From an uncultured Flavobacteriales bacterium (lineage in GTDB: Bacteria > Bacteroidota > Bacteroidia > Flavobacteriales_D > Sanyastnellaceae): DNA of 5,431 bases. The translations under genes and the position numbers were made by a program. Of the stretch, positions 1 to 5,431 are shown piece after piece (position 1 is the stretch's first letter; each line of letters opens with the position of its first letter). The stretch covers positions 1 to 5,431 of the forward strand of contig CALACF010000067.1 of the NCBI GenBank assembly GCA_937890245.1, written 5' to 3'. Below the pieces are notes generated by a model. The model had not been told where the DNA came from. It ran no database searches and was given only the letters and a program-made list of their open reading frames with translations.

Positions 1-465
1 AGCATCATGGCCTTCTCAGTCGAAACATCCGAGCTTCGCAAGAGCCGAAAAAAGGCCTTCGTCCAGCACAAAAAAGTCATCGAACAGGAAGACGGAACAA
101 AGGTAACGGAAATTTCATATACTGACGCTCATTATGTTACATACCAGCAGTCAAGAGCAGCCTACCTAAAGTTCAACATCACCCTTGTTTCGCTCGAAAC
201 GGGCGCCATTCTATTCAACCAAGTCGAAACCGTCGAGGCCTCCGACGATGTGTCCTACGCCCGCTCTCAATACCCCACCAATAAGCTCTTCCCCGCACGC
301 ACCAATGGCGAGGTATGGACTGGCGGAAGGCACAGCATGCGCCAGCTCCTCAATAGCAACCAGAACCTATCTACGGAGGCCACGTTGCGCTCCGACCTCA
401 TGGCCCGCGCATCGCGTCTCGCTGCTCGAAAAGTTGAACAATTCCTAAGCACGCACGTCGAATGA
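1..465 (+). CDS. C-terminal part of a CsgG/LpoB-like envelope protein (5' end outside window)
   Basis: The frame is open to the left edge, so the ATG at position 7 is probably an internal methionine: the protein from there has no signal peptide and begins in the middle of what looks like a folded domain. The stretch with 'AYLKFNITLVSLETGAILF' is the kind of strand-turn-strand ('state/trait ... TG.il') seen near the C-terminus of CsgG, FlgO and LpoB-like proteins, and is followed by 'DDVSYA' and 'LFPA', which I associate with Bacteroidota proteins encoded next to LPP20 lipoproteins. The last 30 residues form a charged, probably helical tail (LMARASRLAARKVEQFL). The stop overlaps the start of the next gene in ATGA, so the two are likely translationally coupled. 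Assignment to the CsgG/LpoB group is inference from pattern, not from a recognised motif; the location (periplasm or outer membrane) is inferred from the neighbours. The function is unknown. Confidence 0.6.
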   Translation, partial: SIMAFSVETSELRKSRKKAFVQHKKVIEQEDGTKVTEISYTDAHYVTYQQSRAAYLKFNITLVSLETGAILFNQVETVEASDDVSYARSQYPTNKLFPARTNGEVWTGGRHSMRQLLNSNQNLSTEATLRSDLMARASRLAARKVEQFLSTHVE

Positions 466-1829
466 TCTGCCCACTAAGAAGCCCAGCTTTACTTGCCGCT
501 ACCATCTTAATGAGCGTCCTCACGTTGAGCGCTTTCACGTTGACCGGCTGCAGCGCCTCCAAAAACACTGTCGAGCCCGCGCCCAGCTGGACCACGGACC
601 GCCCCATCATACAAGGCCAATACGTAGGCATCGGATCAGCACACAAGTCAGCCAGTGAGCCAGGCGCCGCCCTGCGCTCAGCAAAAGAACGCGCCGTGGC
701 CGACCTCGCCTCAGAGATTTCAGTTCGCGTAGAAAGTGAGTCCCTGCTAGAAAGCCTCTCAAAGAACGGCGTCATTGACGAGCGATTTCAGCACTCGATC
801 CGCAGCTCCAGCGAGGCCCACCTCGAAGGATACCAACTCGTAGACAGCTACGATGACGGCGCCACGGTCCACGTATACTACAGGCTCAGCAAAACCGAAC
901 ACGCCACCCGCCGCGCCGCCCTCAAATCTGCCGCCCTCGACGAAGGCCAGGCCCAGCTCACCGCCGGCAACAGCGCCTTGGAAGGCGGCCGACTCCCCTT
1001 GGCGCTCTCCCATTATGGCGACGGGCTCCGGGCCCTCGAGCCCTTCCTCGGCGAGGTCATCAAGCTCGACCGCGAGTTGGTACGCGCGCTCCGCACGGCC
1101 GTCTCAGATCTCCTGCTCACCACCCCGGTCCAAAGCATCACACTCTCAACCCAGAACAGTTTCTCCTTCCCACTCGCACTCAAGGTGAAGCGGGAGCGCG
1201 CTGCCGGCGAGCCCGGCCGTGCGTTGGGCCCCGTAGGCAACGTCCCTTTGCGCTATCGTTACCACAACGGCACGTATTTCAAGCAGGCCACCGAATTCAC
1301 CGACGACCAGGGAATGGTCGTAGCGCTGATCGCCGATGTCGAAGTCGAGCGGCCCGACGACATGGTCCGTGTCGAAATTGATCTGCCACGCCTCATCGAA
1401 CAGAGCGGGCTGAAGGCTTGGGGCGCCATCCTCGATGGTGTCGTCGCACCGACCTTGGCCCTGCCCTTGGCCGTCGAACTGCCAATCGTCTTTGTCGACT
1501 GCTCCCAATCCGCTCTGCGTGGCGCATTTCGCATGGCACTGAGCACGGGTGGCCACGGGCTATCGGACACAGAAGTTGATGCCGACGTGATCATCACGCT
1601 AGAAGTCGAAGTGCGCGCAGGGTCTGTCAGCCGCGGCTTCCACACCGCTTGGGCCAGCGGGCAAATCGTCGCCCGCCGCCAAAGCGGCCACATCATATAC
1701 GAGCACAGCATTCCTCAGCTCAAAGGCATCCAGCTCGACCCAGCCTCCGCGCGGACTGAGGCCATCTTAAACCTCGGCGAGCAACTCGGAGACGCTCCCA
1801 TGCGCGACTTGCTCCGGGCCTTGCATTGA
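462..1829 (+). CDS. LPP20-family lipoprotein, large three-part type
   Basis: A 455-residue predicted lipoprotein. An n-region with Arg6, a hydrophobic stretch at about 8-27 and the lipobox LTGC give Cys30 as the lipidated residue; Ser at +2 fits outer-membrane sorting by general rules. Residues about 41-160 look like an LPP20 domain: 'PSW...' followed by 'YVGIGSA', then a helix 'AKERAVADLASEI', and the strand 'VHVYYRLSK'. Residues about 160-200 are helical and end in 'ALSHYGDGLRALEPFL', a pattern seen after LPP20 domains. Residues about 233-310 look like a beta-sandwich with a 'TDDQG' turn. Residues about 340-455 ('ADVIITLEVEV', 'KGIQLDPASA') resemble the C-terminal half of CsgG-like proteins. 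The start at 462 is preferred because it lies in an ATGA overlap with the upstream stop and supplies the charged n-region; the next ATG at 510 would lose it. The biochemical role is unknown; relatives include flagellar FlgP and Helicobacter Lpp20. Confidence 0.75.
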   Translation: MICPLRSPALLAATILMSVLTLSAFTLTGCSASKNTVEPAPSWTTDRPIIQGQYVGIGSAHKSASEPGAALRSAKERAVADLASEISVRVESESLLESLSKNGVIDERFQHSIRSSSEAHLEGYQLVDSYDDGATVHVYYRLSKTEHATRRAALKSAALDEGQAQLTAGNSALEGGRLPLALSHYGDGLRALEPFLGEVIKLDRELVRALRTAVSDLLLTTPVQSITLSTQNSFSFPLALKVKRERAAGEPGRALGPVGNVPLRYRYHNGTYFKQATEFTDDQGMVVALIADVEVERPDDMVRVEIDLPRLIEQSGLKAWGAILDGVVAPTLALPLAVELPIVFVDCSQSALRGAFRMALSTGGHGLSDTEVDADVIITLEVEVRAGSVSRGFHTAWASGQIVARRQSGHIIYEHSIPQLKGIQLDPASARTEAILNLGEQLGDAPMRDLLRALH

Positions 1830-1902
1830 TTTGCGGGGAGGTACGCATCTTACGCTGCCATTTAGCCAAGGCTCCAGCCGACACCAACACTACAAATAAT
1901 TT

Positions 1903-1938
1903 TTTGGCACGGTATTGGAAAAGCCCGTATTACATTTA
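1903..1938 (+). promoter_or_regulatory. possible Bacteroidota-type promoter before the small lipoprotein gene
   Basis: The 115-bp gap between the two lipoprotein genes is AT-rich at its right end. TACATTTA at 1931-1938 matches 7 of 8 positions of the Bacteroidota -7 element TAnnTTTG, and TTTG at 1903-1906 could be the -33 element. The 24-nt spacing is a few bases longer than the usual value of about 19-23, which weakens the call. If used, transcription would begin at about 1943-1946, right at the ATG at 1945. A second, weaker -7 match is TAATTTTT at 1897-1904, without a convincing -33 element. I see no clear terminator in the rest of the gap. Confidence 0.27.
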
Positions 1939-1944
1939 GACCCC

Positions 1945-2514
1945 ATGACAATTAAATCTTCCCTCGCCGTCGCCCTGATGGCCACCCTCACATTTTCAGT
2001 GATAGGCTGTAAAAAATCCAAAGACGTCGTCAAGCCAGTAGGCGAAGTTGAAATCGTCGAGTACTGCACCGGAGACGACTATACTTCTGACAAGAAGACC
2101 TTCCGGGCGCGTGCGACAGGCGAGAGCATGGACCGCGAAATTGCCAAGAAAAAATCGCGTTCAAACGCGGAAGGCCGACTCGCCCGAATGGTTTCAGTAA
2201 CACTCAAAGCAGTCACCGATAACTACGTGAACTCCACAGAGTTCAACAACACAGAGGAGGCGACAGAAACCTTCAATGAGATGGCCCGTTCGGTGGTCGA
2301 CCAGGAGCTCCGCGGGGCGGTCACGATATGCGAGAAATTGACCCAGCGTGAGAACGGAATCTACGTCAGCTACATCGGCATTGAGCTCAGCGGAGAGAAG
2401 GTCGCGTCGAAGTACAACGAGAAGCTTTCAGAGGACGAGCGCATCAAGGCAGAGTACAACTACGAGAAGTTCAAGGAGACTTTTCAGGCCGAGATGGACG
2501 CGCTTCGTAACTGA
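1945..2514 (+). CDS. Small LPP20-like lipoprotein (189 aa)
   Basis: The start is placed at the ATG at 1945 rather than at an in-frame TTG at 1915, because it gives a normal lipoprotein signal: Lys4, a hydrophobic core at about 7-19, and lipobox VIGC with Cys22, followed by Lys-Lys. The body is LPP20-like: 'VEYCTGDDY' (37-46), 'FRARATGESMD' (53-63), then a basic helix 'AKKKSRSNAEGRLA' (67-80) that matches the usual AK.kA..nA...La signature, and a closing strand 'IYVSYIGIELSG' (139-150). The C-terminal 35 residues are a charged helix (E/K-rich). Cys41 and Cys129 are the only cysteines after the lipidated one and could form a disulfide in the periplasm (inference). No Shine-Dalgarno sequence is visible, which is normal for Bacteroidota. 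It is probably functionally linked to the larger LPP20 lipoprotein upstream, but may be transcribed separately. The molecular function is unknown. Confidence 0.75.
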   Translation: MTIKSSLAVALMATLTFSVIGCKKSKDVVKPVGEVEIVEYCTGDDYTSDKKTFRARATGESMDREIAKKKSRSNAEGRLARMVSVTLKAVTDNYVNSTEFNNTEEATETFNEMARSVVDQELRGAVTICEKLTQRENGIYVSYIGIELSGEKVASKYNEKLSEDERIKAEYNYEKFKETFQAEMDALRN

Positions 2515-2547
2515 GCTGCAGCTGGGCAACTGAACTGGCTCAGCTCA
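2512..2547. terminator. Hairpin across the convergent stop codons; candidate bidirectional terminator
   Basis: TGAGCTG (2512-2518) and CAGCTCA (2541-2547) are perfect 7-bp inverted arms. With one bulged C (2519) the stem can continue: AGC 2520-2522 pairs with GCT 2538-2540, then two G-U pairs and one G-C (2525/2535), leaving a 9-nt loop at 2526-2534. The left arm begins with the TGA of the small lipoprotein gene and the right arm overlaps the ridA stop (2540-2542), so the structure fills the whole 25-bp convergent gap. No T-tract follows on either strand, so it is not a textbook intrinsic terminator; it may instead protect 3' ends or pause polymerase. Confidence 0.45.
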
Positions 2548-2896
2548 CAACTGCGATAGCAGAAATTTCTACGCGGGCGCCCATGGGGAGTCCGGCGACA
2601 ATCACCGCCTCTCGGGCCGGCAAGGGATCCCCGAACCGCGCACGGTAGGCGGTGTCCATTTCCAAGTAATTGGCGGGGTCGATCAAGAACACAGAGGTCT
2701 TGACGACGTCAGCCAAGGTGGCGGATTCGGTGGCGAGGACCGCTTCGAGATTGGCCAGAACCAAATTCACCTCATCAGTTAACGTGGCGGAAAGCAGGTC
2801 GCCGCTGGGCAAAAGTGGGATCTGGCCGCTGACGTACAAGGTGGTTCCGGCCGGAGCGCGAAGAATGGGTGAATAACTGGCGATGGCGCGGGACAT
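2540..2896 (-). CDS. ridA: RidA-family enamine/imine deaminase
   Basis: A 118-residue cytosolic protein of the RidA/YjgF/UK114 family. Members hydrolyse reactive enamines/imines such as 2-aminoacrylate formed by PLP enzymes, releasing ammonia and a keto acid. Visible signatures are 'YVSGQIPLLPSGDL' (21-34), 'LADVVKTSVFLIDP' (61-74) and the C-terminal 'PAREAVIVAGLP' with 'VEISAIAV'. Arg95 aligns with the catalytic Arg105 of E. coli RidA and Glu110 with Glu120; their 15-residue separation is the same. Ser23 of SGQ aligns with Ser30. The position of E. coli Tyr17 (GPY) is occupied by Ile11 in 'SPIL', and the N-terminus is slightly shorter than usual. The stop lies in a hairpin shared with the convergent lipoprotein gene; the start is 23 bp from a divergent start. 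In many Bacteroidota, as I recall, ridA follows lptD; here a plus-strand gene lies between them. Confidence 0.92.
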   Translation of the reverse strand: MSRAIASYSPILRAPAGTTLYVSGQIPLLPSGDLLSATLTDEVNLVLANLEAVLATESATLADVVKTSVFLIDPANYLEMDTAYRARFGDPLPAREAVIVAGLPMGARVEISAIAVVS

Positions 2897-2897
2897 G

Positions 2898-2925
2898 AAA
2901 TTCGTAATTTGCGCGCAATATGCGC
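2898..2925. promoter_or_regulatory. Two adjacent 13-bp inverted repeats in the divergent ridA/pabA spacer
   Basis: AAATT-CGT-AATTT (2898-2910) and GCGCA-ATA-TGCGC (2913-2925) are two inverted repeats with the same 5-3-5 layout and centres 15 bp apart. They occupy essentially all of the 23-bp space between the divergent starts, and the second covers the ATG at 2920. GTAATTTG at 2904-2911 retains the TTTG half of a Bacteroidota -7 element pointing toward the plus-strand gene, but I find no good -33 partner. With so little space, any promoter or operator for either gene must overlap the other's coding start. Short repeats like these can arise by chance, so the regulatory reading is tentative. 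Confidence 0.25.
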
Positions 2926-3507
2926 ATTTTACTCCTAGACAACCGCGATTCGTTCACGTGGAATCTCGCGCACGATTTGGAACGCTTCGGAGCCGAAGTC
3001 ACGACAATGCCTACACAAGGCCTGGCAAAAACTGGAGCCTTGGGCGCAATGAGTCGAGCCGACTTTGACGGCGTTGTCCTTTCACCTGGCCCCGGATTGC
3101 CTGACGAGCATCCACAGCTGAGACTCGTCATTGCGTGGTGCGTTCGGGGGAAGTTGCCCGTGCTGGGCGTGTGCCTGGGGATGCAAGCCCTCATCGAACA
3201 TTTCGGCGGGCGGCTCCGCAATCTGGATCAGCCGCTGCACGGCGTTGCGCGACCGCTGAGACGTGTGGCTCCATGCCAATTGCTGGGCGAATCGCAGGAA
3301 ATAGTCGTGGGCCATTACCACAGTTGGGTTGCAGACGAGAAAGATTGGCCTGAGGTTTTTGAAGTGACCGCGCGGGGGGAAAACATGATCGTGGCCATGC
3401 GCCACAAATCGCTACCCATTACTGGGGTGCAGTTTCATCCCGAGAGCGTGCTGACGCCTGATGGGCGCGGGATGTTGAAACGCTGGCTCGGGAGCCTGCA
3501 GCACTAG
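2920..3507 (+). CDS. pabA: TrpG/PabA-type glutamine amidotransferase (anthranilate / aminodeoxychorismate synthase component II)
   Basis: A 195-residue class I glutamine amidotransferase, the full normal length. It hydrolyses glutamine and passes ammonia to a chorismate-using partner (TrpE or PabB) for tryptophan or folate synthesis in the cytosol. Seen in the sequence: N-terminal 'LLLDNRDSFTWNL' (4-16), oxyanion loop 'LSPGPG' (54-59), nucleophile elbow 'GVCLGMQ' with Cys85, and the remaining triad members His173 and Glu175 in 'GVQFHPESVLT'. 'LHGVARPL' (106-113) has V-A where E. coli enzymes have HGK.S, a variant I recall from Bacteroidota homologues. 'GHYHSW' (131-136) has His where most relatives have Arg (RYHS). 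No trpE, pabB or other trp gene is visible, so PabA versus TrpG cannot be decided; a dual role is possible. The stop TAG overlaps the lptD stop on the other strand. Confidence 0.9.
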   Translation: MRILLLDNRDSFTWNLAHDLERFGAEVTTMPTQGLAKTGALGAMSRADFDGVVLSPGPGLPDEHPQLRLVIAWCVRGKLPVLGVCLGMQALIEHFGGRLRNLDQPLHGVARPLRRVAPCQLLGESQEIVVGHYHSWVADEKDWPEVFEVTARGENMIVAMRHKSLPITGVQFHPESVLTPDGRGMLKRWLGSLQH

Positions 3508-3517
3508 CGCATCAGGC
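3494..3517. repeat. 24-nt imperfect palindrome centred on the shared CTAG stop codons
   Basis: GCCTG (3494-3498) and CAGGC (3513-3517) are perfect arms; inside them GC 3501-3502 pairs with GC 3509-3510, and the exact centre is CTAG (3504-3507), which supplies the TAG stop of both convergent genes. Nine of the twelve symmetric positions are complementary. As RNA it would form a 5-bp stem, a 2x2 internal loop, 2 bp and a small loop. No T-tract follows on either side, so a standard intrinsic terminator is not shown; a 3'-end or pausing role for both transcripts is possible. Confidence 0.35.
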
Positions 3518-5431
3518 CGAGGCCATCGAAGCGTTTTTCGAGCTTCACGTCGCGGAGCATCGAGGCCTTGATTGCCAGGCGGATTTGGATGGATTGCATG
3601 AGGCCGGACGGAATCCAATTGGCAGAAAACTCCCAGCAGTGCAGGTCCCAATACAGGTTGATCTGCGTGGGAGCCCAATCCATTGCGTTGAAATCATAGC
3701 CCGAGTTGACTTTGATTTTCCACTTCTCAGCGAGGGTAACGGCGCCGTCGAAGCGGATGCCCTGCGTGACGTCTGAAGTGTCGGCCTGCAACGCTGAATC
3801 CCAACGACGCGTCAAGCGCAAAGAGTAGCCCGCACTGGCATTCCACGGGGCGCCGCCCTGTTTTCCAGACCAGCTGGCGTTGAGCGAGGCGTTCGCCGTT
3901 TTGAGGCGAGCGATGCCCGATCCGTCTTTGAGGAGAAAAGCGTCGATTGATTGGCCATCAGAATTCCGGGCATAAAGGGAGTGGGTCGAGCCGAAGTTGA
4001 TGCGGTATCGGCCGGCAATTGTAGAGAATCCATTGGCGCGGATATCGGCCCAGCGCAGGGAATCAGCCTGGAAATTGTGGCTCGTATTCAGCTGCAAATT
4101 GTCGATAATACGGACCTTTTTTAGGGCACCGGGTTCGCCGTCTTCACCGCCGCGTTCCCGGACCTTCATTTCTAAGTTGTTGCCCAAACCAAAGGTCAAA
4201 GCACCACGGGCATTGATGTCTCCGGGGGTATAGACGCCCAGGGAATAAGGATTGTAGCTGTCCAACAGGTCCTCCTCGTACATGACATCGACCGTGCGCT
4301 CGTAGGCGGGATTGTAGCTGAATCCGATCGAAGGCGACAGCACGTGGCGAATGGCCTGCAAGCGACCTTCGCCCGAGAAATTAAACAGCCCGTACAAGCG
4401 CGTCGATGCGTTGATGGACATATTCCAATCCCCATCGGCATAAAAACCCGAGAGCGTATCAGTGGCCAGCACGACCGAATCCGGGCCCGCGACGATGGCC
4501 TGGCGGTCGAGCGCCGCGAAGTTCCAGTAGCCCTTGTAATTTGCACTCGGTGTGATCGACACAAAGCCCATCTGCCATTGGGTGCTCGCCGAAGCGGTGT
4601 GTCGCACGCCTGAGGTGGCCCGGTTCATGAGGCCCTCGAGGCCGCCCTCGAAAAATGTGGAATCCGGCCCTTCAATGCGCTGTTCGGCTTGGGTAGCGTA
4701 AGTAATACCGATGCGATCGAACCACTTTTTCCCGAGGGCATTCGGGCGGAGGTATTTCGAGACGGGAAGCTCGAATCGGGAGACATTGATGCCCAAGGCC
4801 GGCAGGACGAGCGAAATATTGCCGGTCTGGCTGTTTTGATTGTGGCGGGCTGAGACAGCGACGTTGACGGGCTTGCCTGGGATTTTTGCGTTGTATTGGA
4901 TGCTCGACGAGAAGGTGTTCGACACGAAGTCCTCTTGGGATGTGGAAAGCGAGTTGCGGAAATTGCCGGAGGTGCCGGCGTTGACATTTGCTGAGAAGCG
5001 GCCGTTGGGGCGGGCGCGGGCGTCTTGGTTGTGGTTCCAGCGAACGAAAAACTCACGCGAGCGCGACCAGCCCGGATCGCCCGGCAGACCGTTGATGATG
5101 GTGGAGCGCGACAAAGACAGGGCGCCCGAGAAGCGGTACTTATAGCTGTAGGCGGTGGCGCCCCGCAGCGACCAGCTGCCGCGCGAATAAATATCACCCT
5201 GCACGCGGGCATCCCAATTCGGGCCCAGCGGCTGGTACCACCCCAGGTCCTTGAGGAAGTATCCGAGCTGCCGGCCGTTGCCAAAGCTGGGAAATAGAAT
5301 GCCAGCCGACTCCTCCTGCTTCTGCGGAAACCAGAAAAACGGGAGGCCGATCGGCAACGGAATCTTGCCGAGCTGGATGTACATCGGTCCGCTCACAATC
5401 CGGTCGTTCGGAACGACAAGCGCCTTGGTAA
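3504..5431 (-). CDS. lptD: LPS-assembly outer-membrane protein LptD, Bacteroidota type (N-terminal part outside window)
   Basis: The C-terminal 641 codons of the beta-barrel protein that, with the LptE lipoprotein, inserts LPS into the outer leaflet of the outer membrane. The frame runs off the right edge; the GTG at 5396 is an internal valine, since the preceding residues ('VVPNDRI') continue the family motif 'SGPMY'. Residue numbers count from the first complete codon. Residues about 24-35 are 'PLPIGLPFFWFP', characteristic of the family; then come many alternating strands rich in Ser, Asn, Tyr and Trp. The C-terminus has 'DLHCWEFSANWIP' followed by 'KASMLRDVKLEKR' (623-633), a hallmark of the Bacteroidota group. 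Only one Cys (598) is visible, so the disulfide pairs of E. coli LptD are not present in this part. The protein ends in GLMR, without a terminal aromatic residue. The lptD promoter and the N-terminal domain lie outside the window. Confidence 0.92.
   Translation of the reverse strand, partial: TKALVVPNDRIVSGPMYIQLGKIPLPIGLPFFWFPQKQEESAGILFPSFGNGRQLGYFLKDLGWYQPLGPNWDARVQGDIYSRGSWSLRGATAYSYKYRFSGALSLSRSTIINGLPGDPGWSRSREFFVRWNHNQDARARPNGRFSANVNAGTSGNFRNSLSTSQEDFVSNTFSSSIQYNAKIPGKPVNVAVSARHNQNSQTGNISLVLPALGINVSRFELPVSKYLRPNALGKKWFDRIGITYATQAEQRIEGPDSTFFEGGLEGLMNRATSGVRHTASASTQWQMGFVSITPSANYKGYWNFAALDRQAIVAGPDSVVLATDTLSGFYADGDWNMSINASTRLYGLFNFSGEGRLQAIRHVLSPSIGFSYNPAYERTVDVMYEEDLLDSYNPYSLGVYTPGDINARGALTFGLGNNLEMKVRERGGEDGEPGALKKVRIIDNLQLNTSHNFQADSLRWADIRANGFSTIAGRYRINFGSTHSLYARNSDGQSIDAFLLKDGSGIARLKTANASLNASWSGKQGGAPWNASAGYSLRLTRRWDSALQADTSDVTQGIRFDGAVTLAEKWKIKVNSGYDFNAMDWAPTQINLYWDLHCWEFSANWIPSGLMQSIQIRLAIKASMLRDVKLEKRFDGLGLMR

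Noticed and set aside
398..775. 125-codon minus-strand open frame across the gene 1/gene 2 junction
   Set aside because: It is antisense to two well-supported genes and shows no recognisable protein pattern; long antisense frames are common in GC-rich DNA.
853..1188. 111-codon plus-strand frame inside the large lipoprotein gene
   Set aside because: It is Pro/Ser/Ala-rich low-complexity translation in the wrong frame of a gene with clear domain patterns.
1259..1711. 150-codon minus-strand frame, and the overlapping 136-codon frame at 1146-1556
   Set aside because: Both are antisense shadows of the large lipoprotein gene without a domain or signal peptide of their own.
1864..1880. AGCC/GGCT inverted repeats in the lipoprotein gap as a terminator
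   Set aside because: Arms of 4 bp with 2-nt loops are too short to fold, and the T-run at 1900-1905 is too far downstream.
1915..1944. Ten-residue N-terminal extension of the small lipoprotein from a TTG start
   Set aside because: It would place acidic and polar residues before the signal peptide; the ATG at 1945 gives a standard lipoprotein leader.
2775..3221. 148-codon minus-strand frame running from ridA into the amidotransferase gene
   Set aside because: It overlaps two clearly recognisable genes in other frames and has no family features.
4249..4320. 12-bp direct repeat GGATTGTAGCTG (4249-4260 and 4309-4320)
   Set aside because: It simply encodes the short residue pattern SYNP twice in neighbouring LptD beta-strands; no sign of a repeat array or mobile-element target.
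4625..5284. 219-codon minus-strand frame inside lptD
   Set aside because: It is a Ser/Ala/Arg/Pro-rich frame-shifted shadow of lptD, whose own frame carries the family motifs on both sides.

Overview
This window looks like chromosomal DNA from a fairly GC-rich member of the Bacteroidota. The strongest evidence is the partial gene at the right end, which is the Bacteroidota type of the LPS-assembly outer-membrane protein LptD. The two lipoproteins of a type familiar from that phylum and the lack of clear Shine-Dalgarno sequences before any visible start agree with this. The exact family cannot be read from the sequence. There are no mobile elements, tRNA or rRNA genes or CRISPR repeats, and the DNA is densely coding.

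Left part (1-2514, + strand): an envelope-protein cluster. It holds the 3' end of a gene whose product resembles the C-terminal half of CsgG/LpoB-type proteins, a 455-residue LPP20-like lipoprotein that starts in a 4-bp ATGA overlap with it, and, after a 115-bp gap, a second, smaller LPP20-like lipoprotein of 189 residues. The first two are almost certainly co-transcribed. The third may have its own promoter and perhaps a leaderless or nearly leaderless message. The function of this set is not known to me; secretion signals and the family relationship point to the periplasm or outer membrane.

Right part (2540-5431): three genes in alternating orientation, packed almost without spacers. A RidA enamine/imine deaminase lies on the minus strand. 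An orphan TrpG/PabA-type glutamine amidotransferase lies on the plus strand and starts only 23 bp from the ridA start. The C-terminal 641 codons of lptD lie on the minus strand, and their stop codon overlaps that of the amidotransferase in a shared palindromic CTAG. As I recall, ridA often lies directly downstream of lptD in Bacteroidota, so the amidotransferase may have been inserted antisense into an ancestral lptD-ridA pair.

Both convergent junctions carry an inverted repeat that includes the stop codons of both genes: a strong hairpin at 2512-2547 and an imperfect 24-nt palindrome centred on CTAG at 3494-3517. The 23-bp divergent spacer and the adjoining pabA start hold two adjacent 13-bp inverted repeats of identical 5-3-5 layout. 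These compact junction structures and the uncharacterised LPP20/CsgG-like cluster are the most notable things here; I see no clear defence, mobile or biosynthetic system.
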